Below are positions 44,178 to 45,854 of a DNA stretch of 45,854 bases, in pieces. The notes beneath the pieces are model-generated. The model was not told the DNA's origin, did no database searches, and saw only the letters and a list, made by a program, of their open reading frames with translations. Where the stretch lies: NCBI GenBank assembly GCA_013425405.1, contig JACCLF010000048.1, positions 1 to 45,854 on the forward strand, given 5' to 3'. A program made the position numbers and the translations under genes. Each line of letters opens with the position of its first letter. The stretch's first letter is position 1. This DNA comes from Microcaldota archaeon (lineage in GTDB: Archaea > Micrarchaeota > Micrarchaeia > Burarchaeales > Fermentimicrarchaeaceae).

Positions 44178-45392
44178 ATGAACATTAAATTTAGTGAACC
44201 CATTTCCAAGGCACTTGCAGAGCTAGGCTTCAAGGAACTTACGGAAGTGCAGAAGCAGGCGATACCTTATATCATGCAGGGTGAGGACTTGATAGCGCAG
44301 GCGAGGACAGGGACAGGAAAGACTGCCGCTTTTGCAATACCTCTGCTGGAGATAATAACCGATAAGCCCTACGTTCAGGCAATAGTGCTTGCCCCTACAA
44401 GGGAGCTTGCAATGCAGGTTGGCAACGACTTCAGGAAAATAGGTAGGTACTCCAAGGCTCGCGTGCTCGTCGCATACGGCGGAGTAGGGCTGGAGCCGCA
44501 GATTGAGAAGCTGAGGGCAGGGGTGCACATTGTCGTCGGCACGCCAGGCAGAATACTTGATTTGATGTCGCGAGGCGATTTGAATTTATCCAGGATAGAG
44601 TTCTTCGTAATTGATGAGGCGGATGTAATGCTTGCAATGGGCTTCATAAGGGATGTTGAGAGGATACTGGGAGCAGTTCCCCAGAAAAGGCAGATGCTGC
44701 TCTTCTGCGTTGATTTCCCAGAGGAAATACTATCACTTGCCAAGAAGCACATGCGCTACCCTCAGCACGTGAAACTCATATCATCTGAGAAAAGCGCCCA
44801 GGGAGTTACGCAGTTATTCTACATGGTTGAATCCGGGAGAAAGCTCGGGGCACTGCTTTTCCTTCTCAGGCAGATTAAGCCCCAGAGGACGCTGATATTC
44901 TGCAGAACGAAGAGAAGGGTGGATGAGCTGACGCGCATACTGAACTACAATGGGATAAAGGCAATGGGCATACAGGGAGATTTGTCGCAGGCGCAGAGAA
45001 CCAGGACCATGGATGCTTTCAAGGAGGGCTCCATACCCTTGCTTGTCGCAACTGATGTCGCATCAAGGGGAATTCAAGTTGAGAAGATTTCCCATGTGTT
45101 CAACTACGAGCTTCCCCATGACATAAACTACTACCTTCACCGCATAGGCAGGACTGGAAGGATGAGTGATGTCGGTGAGGCTATCACACTCTGCTACTCG
45201 GATGAGATGGGCACCATGGGGCAGATTGAGAGGCTTATCGGCACAACTCTTGAGGAGAAATTCCTACCAGCAAATACTCCGGCTCCGAGAATGCCTCCTT
45301 ACCAAGGTTACCAGGGCCGGGGCAGACCAAATCGTGCCTATGGTCAGAGTAGCTTCGGAGACAGGCGCAGACCACCGCGTTTCCGCAGGTAA
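44178..45392 (+). CDS. DEAD-box RNA helicase
   Basis: ARTGTGKTAAFAIPLLE, APTRELAMQ, DEADVMLAMGF, HRIGRTGRM; G/R-rich tail. Confidence 0.95.
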   Translation: MNIKFSEPISKALAELGFKELTEVQKQAIPYIMQGEDLIAQARTGTGKTAAFAIPLLEIITDKPYVQAIVLAPTRELAMQVGNDFRKIGRYSKARVLVAYGGVGLEPQIEKLRAGVHIVVGTPGRILDLMSRGDLNLSRIEFFVIDEADVMLAMGFIRDVERILGAVPQKRQMLLFCVDFPEEILSLAKKHMRYPQHVKLISSEKSAQGVTQLFYMVESGRKLGALLFLLRQIKPQRTLIFCRTKRRVDELTRILNYNGIKAMGIQGDLSQAQRTRTMDAFKEGSIPLLVATDVASRGIQVEKISHVFNYELPHDINYYLHRIGRTGRMSDVGEAITLCYSDEMGTMGQIERLIGTTLEEKFLPANTPAPRMPPYQGYQGRGRPNRAYGQSSFGDRRRPPRFRR

Positions 45393-45471
45393 GTTCTTCT
45401 GAAGTGTCTTCTTAACTTTTAAGAACAACAAAAGGTTTCAGCTAGATTCTTGAAGATGAAATAAATTCGAG

Positions 45472-45588
45472 TGGTCAGCAACAATGGGCGTTCCCGCTGC
45501 AAAGCAGTACAGGCACCATCGTGAGCGAGCTTAACTTCCGAGTTCGGAATGGGTTCGGGTGTCTCCCCGCTCCTATGGCCGCTGACCG
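45472..45588 (-). rRNA. rrf: 5S rRNA
   Basis: Reverse complement GGTCAGCGGCCATAGGAGCGGGGAGACACCCGAACCCATTCCGAACTCGGAAGTTAAGCTC...GCTGACC; TATA-like CTTTTTAAATACC just upstream. Confidence 0.94.
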
Positions 45589-45624
45589 TCTATAATTATG
45601 CAGAATGGTATTTAAAAAGCTTAC

Positions 45625-45722
45625 TTCCTCCTTGCGTTGTAGCGTAATTCAAAAATTACGAGGTAAATAAAAAAAGCAAAAATAAGCTCTCTGAGGGAGT
45701 TGTGCTACAACGCATTCCTCCT
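45625..45722. mobile_element. MITE-like 82-bp element (45633..45714) with flanking 8-bp direct repeats
   Basis: TTCCTCCT | TGCGTTGTAGC ... GCTACAACGCA | TTCCTCCT; inner hairpin CGTAATT-CAAA-AATTACG. Confidence 0.6.
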
Positions 45723-45854
45723 TACTCCTTTATATCAAAAATGCTGCGCAGATTCTCCTGCAGGTGTTTAATGTTAGGTGGATACGTCAGGCTTGAAAGA
45801 GTGGCATCCGCCGTTTTCTTTATGTCGTCAGGCAAATTCATTGATAGGGGGTTA
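45722..45854 (-). CDS. C-terminus of a CDS cut by the window edge
   Basis: Translation ...NPLSMNLPDDIKKTADATLSSLTYPPNIKHLQENLRSIFDIKE*. Confidence 0.5.
   Translation of the reverse strand, partial: NPLSMNLPDDIKKTADATLSSLTYPPNIKHLQENLRSIFDIKE

Noticed and set aside
1-45854. CRISPR array or cas genes
   Set aside because: No regularly spaced direct repeats and no Cas-like proteins seen; TnpB is the only RNA-guided nuclease.

Overview
Archaeal chromosome segment, probably from a DPANN-like lineage (inferred from gene content; not tested phylogenetically). It is gene-dense and mostly housekeeping: pyrG 3' end, rtcA, srp54, an rnp4/S19e/PDCD5/L39e/L31e/aIF6/LX/prefoldin/ftsY informational cluster, dys, guaAB, two purP, thiM/thiE, hmgA, a surface-glycan cluster, a DEAD-box helicase, 5S rRNA and two tRNAs. 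The most unusual content: (1) two IS1341-type elements encoding apparently catalytically intact TnpBs, plus a third ORF-less copy in which the tnpB promoter is fused to the 3' guide-RNA (omega-RNA/reRNA) scaffold. All three scaffolds share three stems with compensatory base changes and an invariant GGGCA loop, so the third looks like a stand-alone guide-RNA minigene. (2) A 564-aa protein with six tandem AbrB-like swapped-hairpin repeats. (3) A tRNA-Ile(UAU) with a textbook bulge-helix-bulge intron. (4) A compact [FeFe]-hydrogenase trio whose HydA has lost ligands of the His-coordinated [4Fe-4S] cluster. (5) A VirB6/TrbL/CedA-like membrane protein paired with a Cys-rich secreted protein. (6) An 82-bp MITE-like element with perfect 11-bp TIRs and 8-9-bp direct repeats beside the 5S promoter. 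(7) A decayed duplicate of rps19e. All calls were made by reading the sequence and supplied ORFs; no database search was run.
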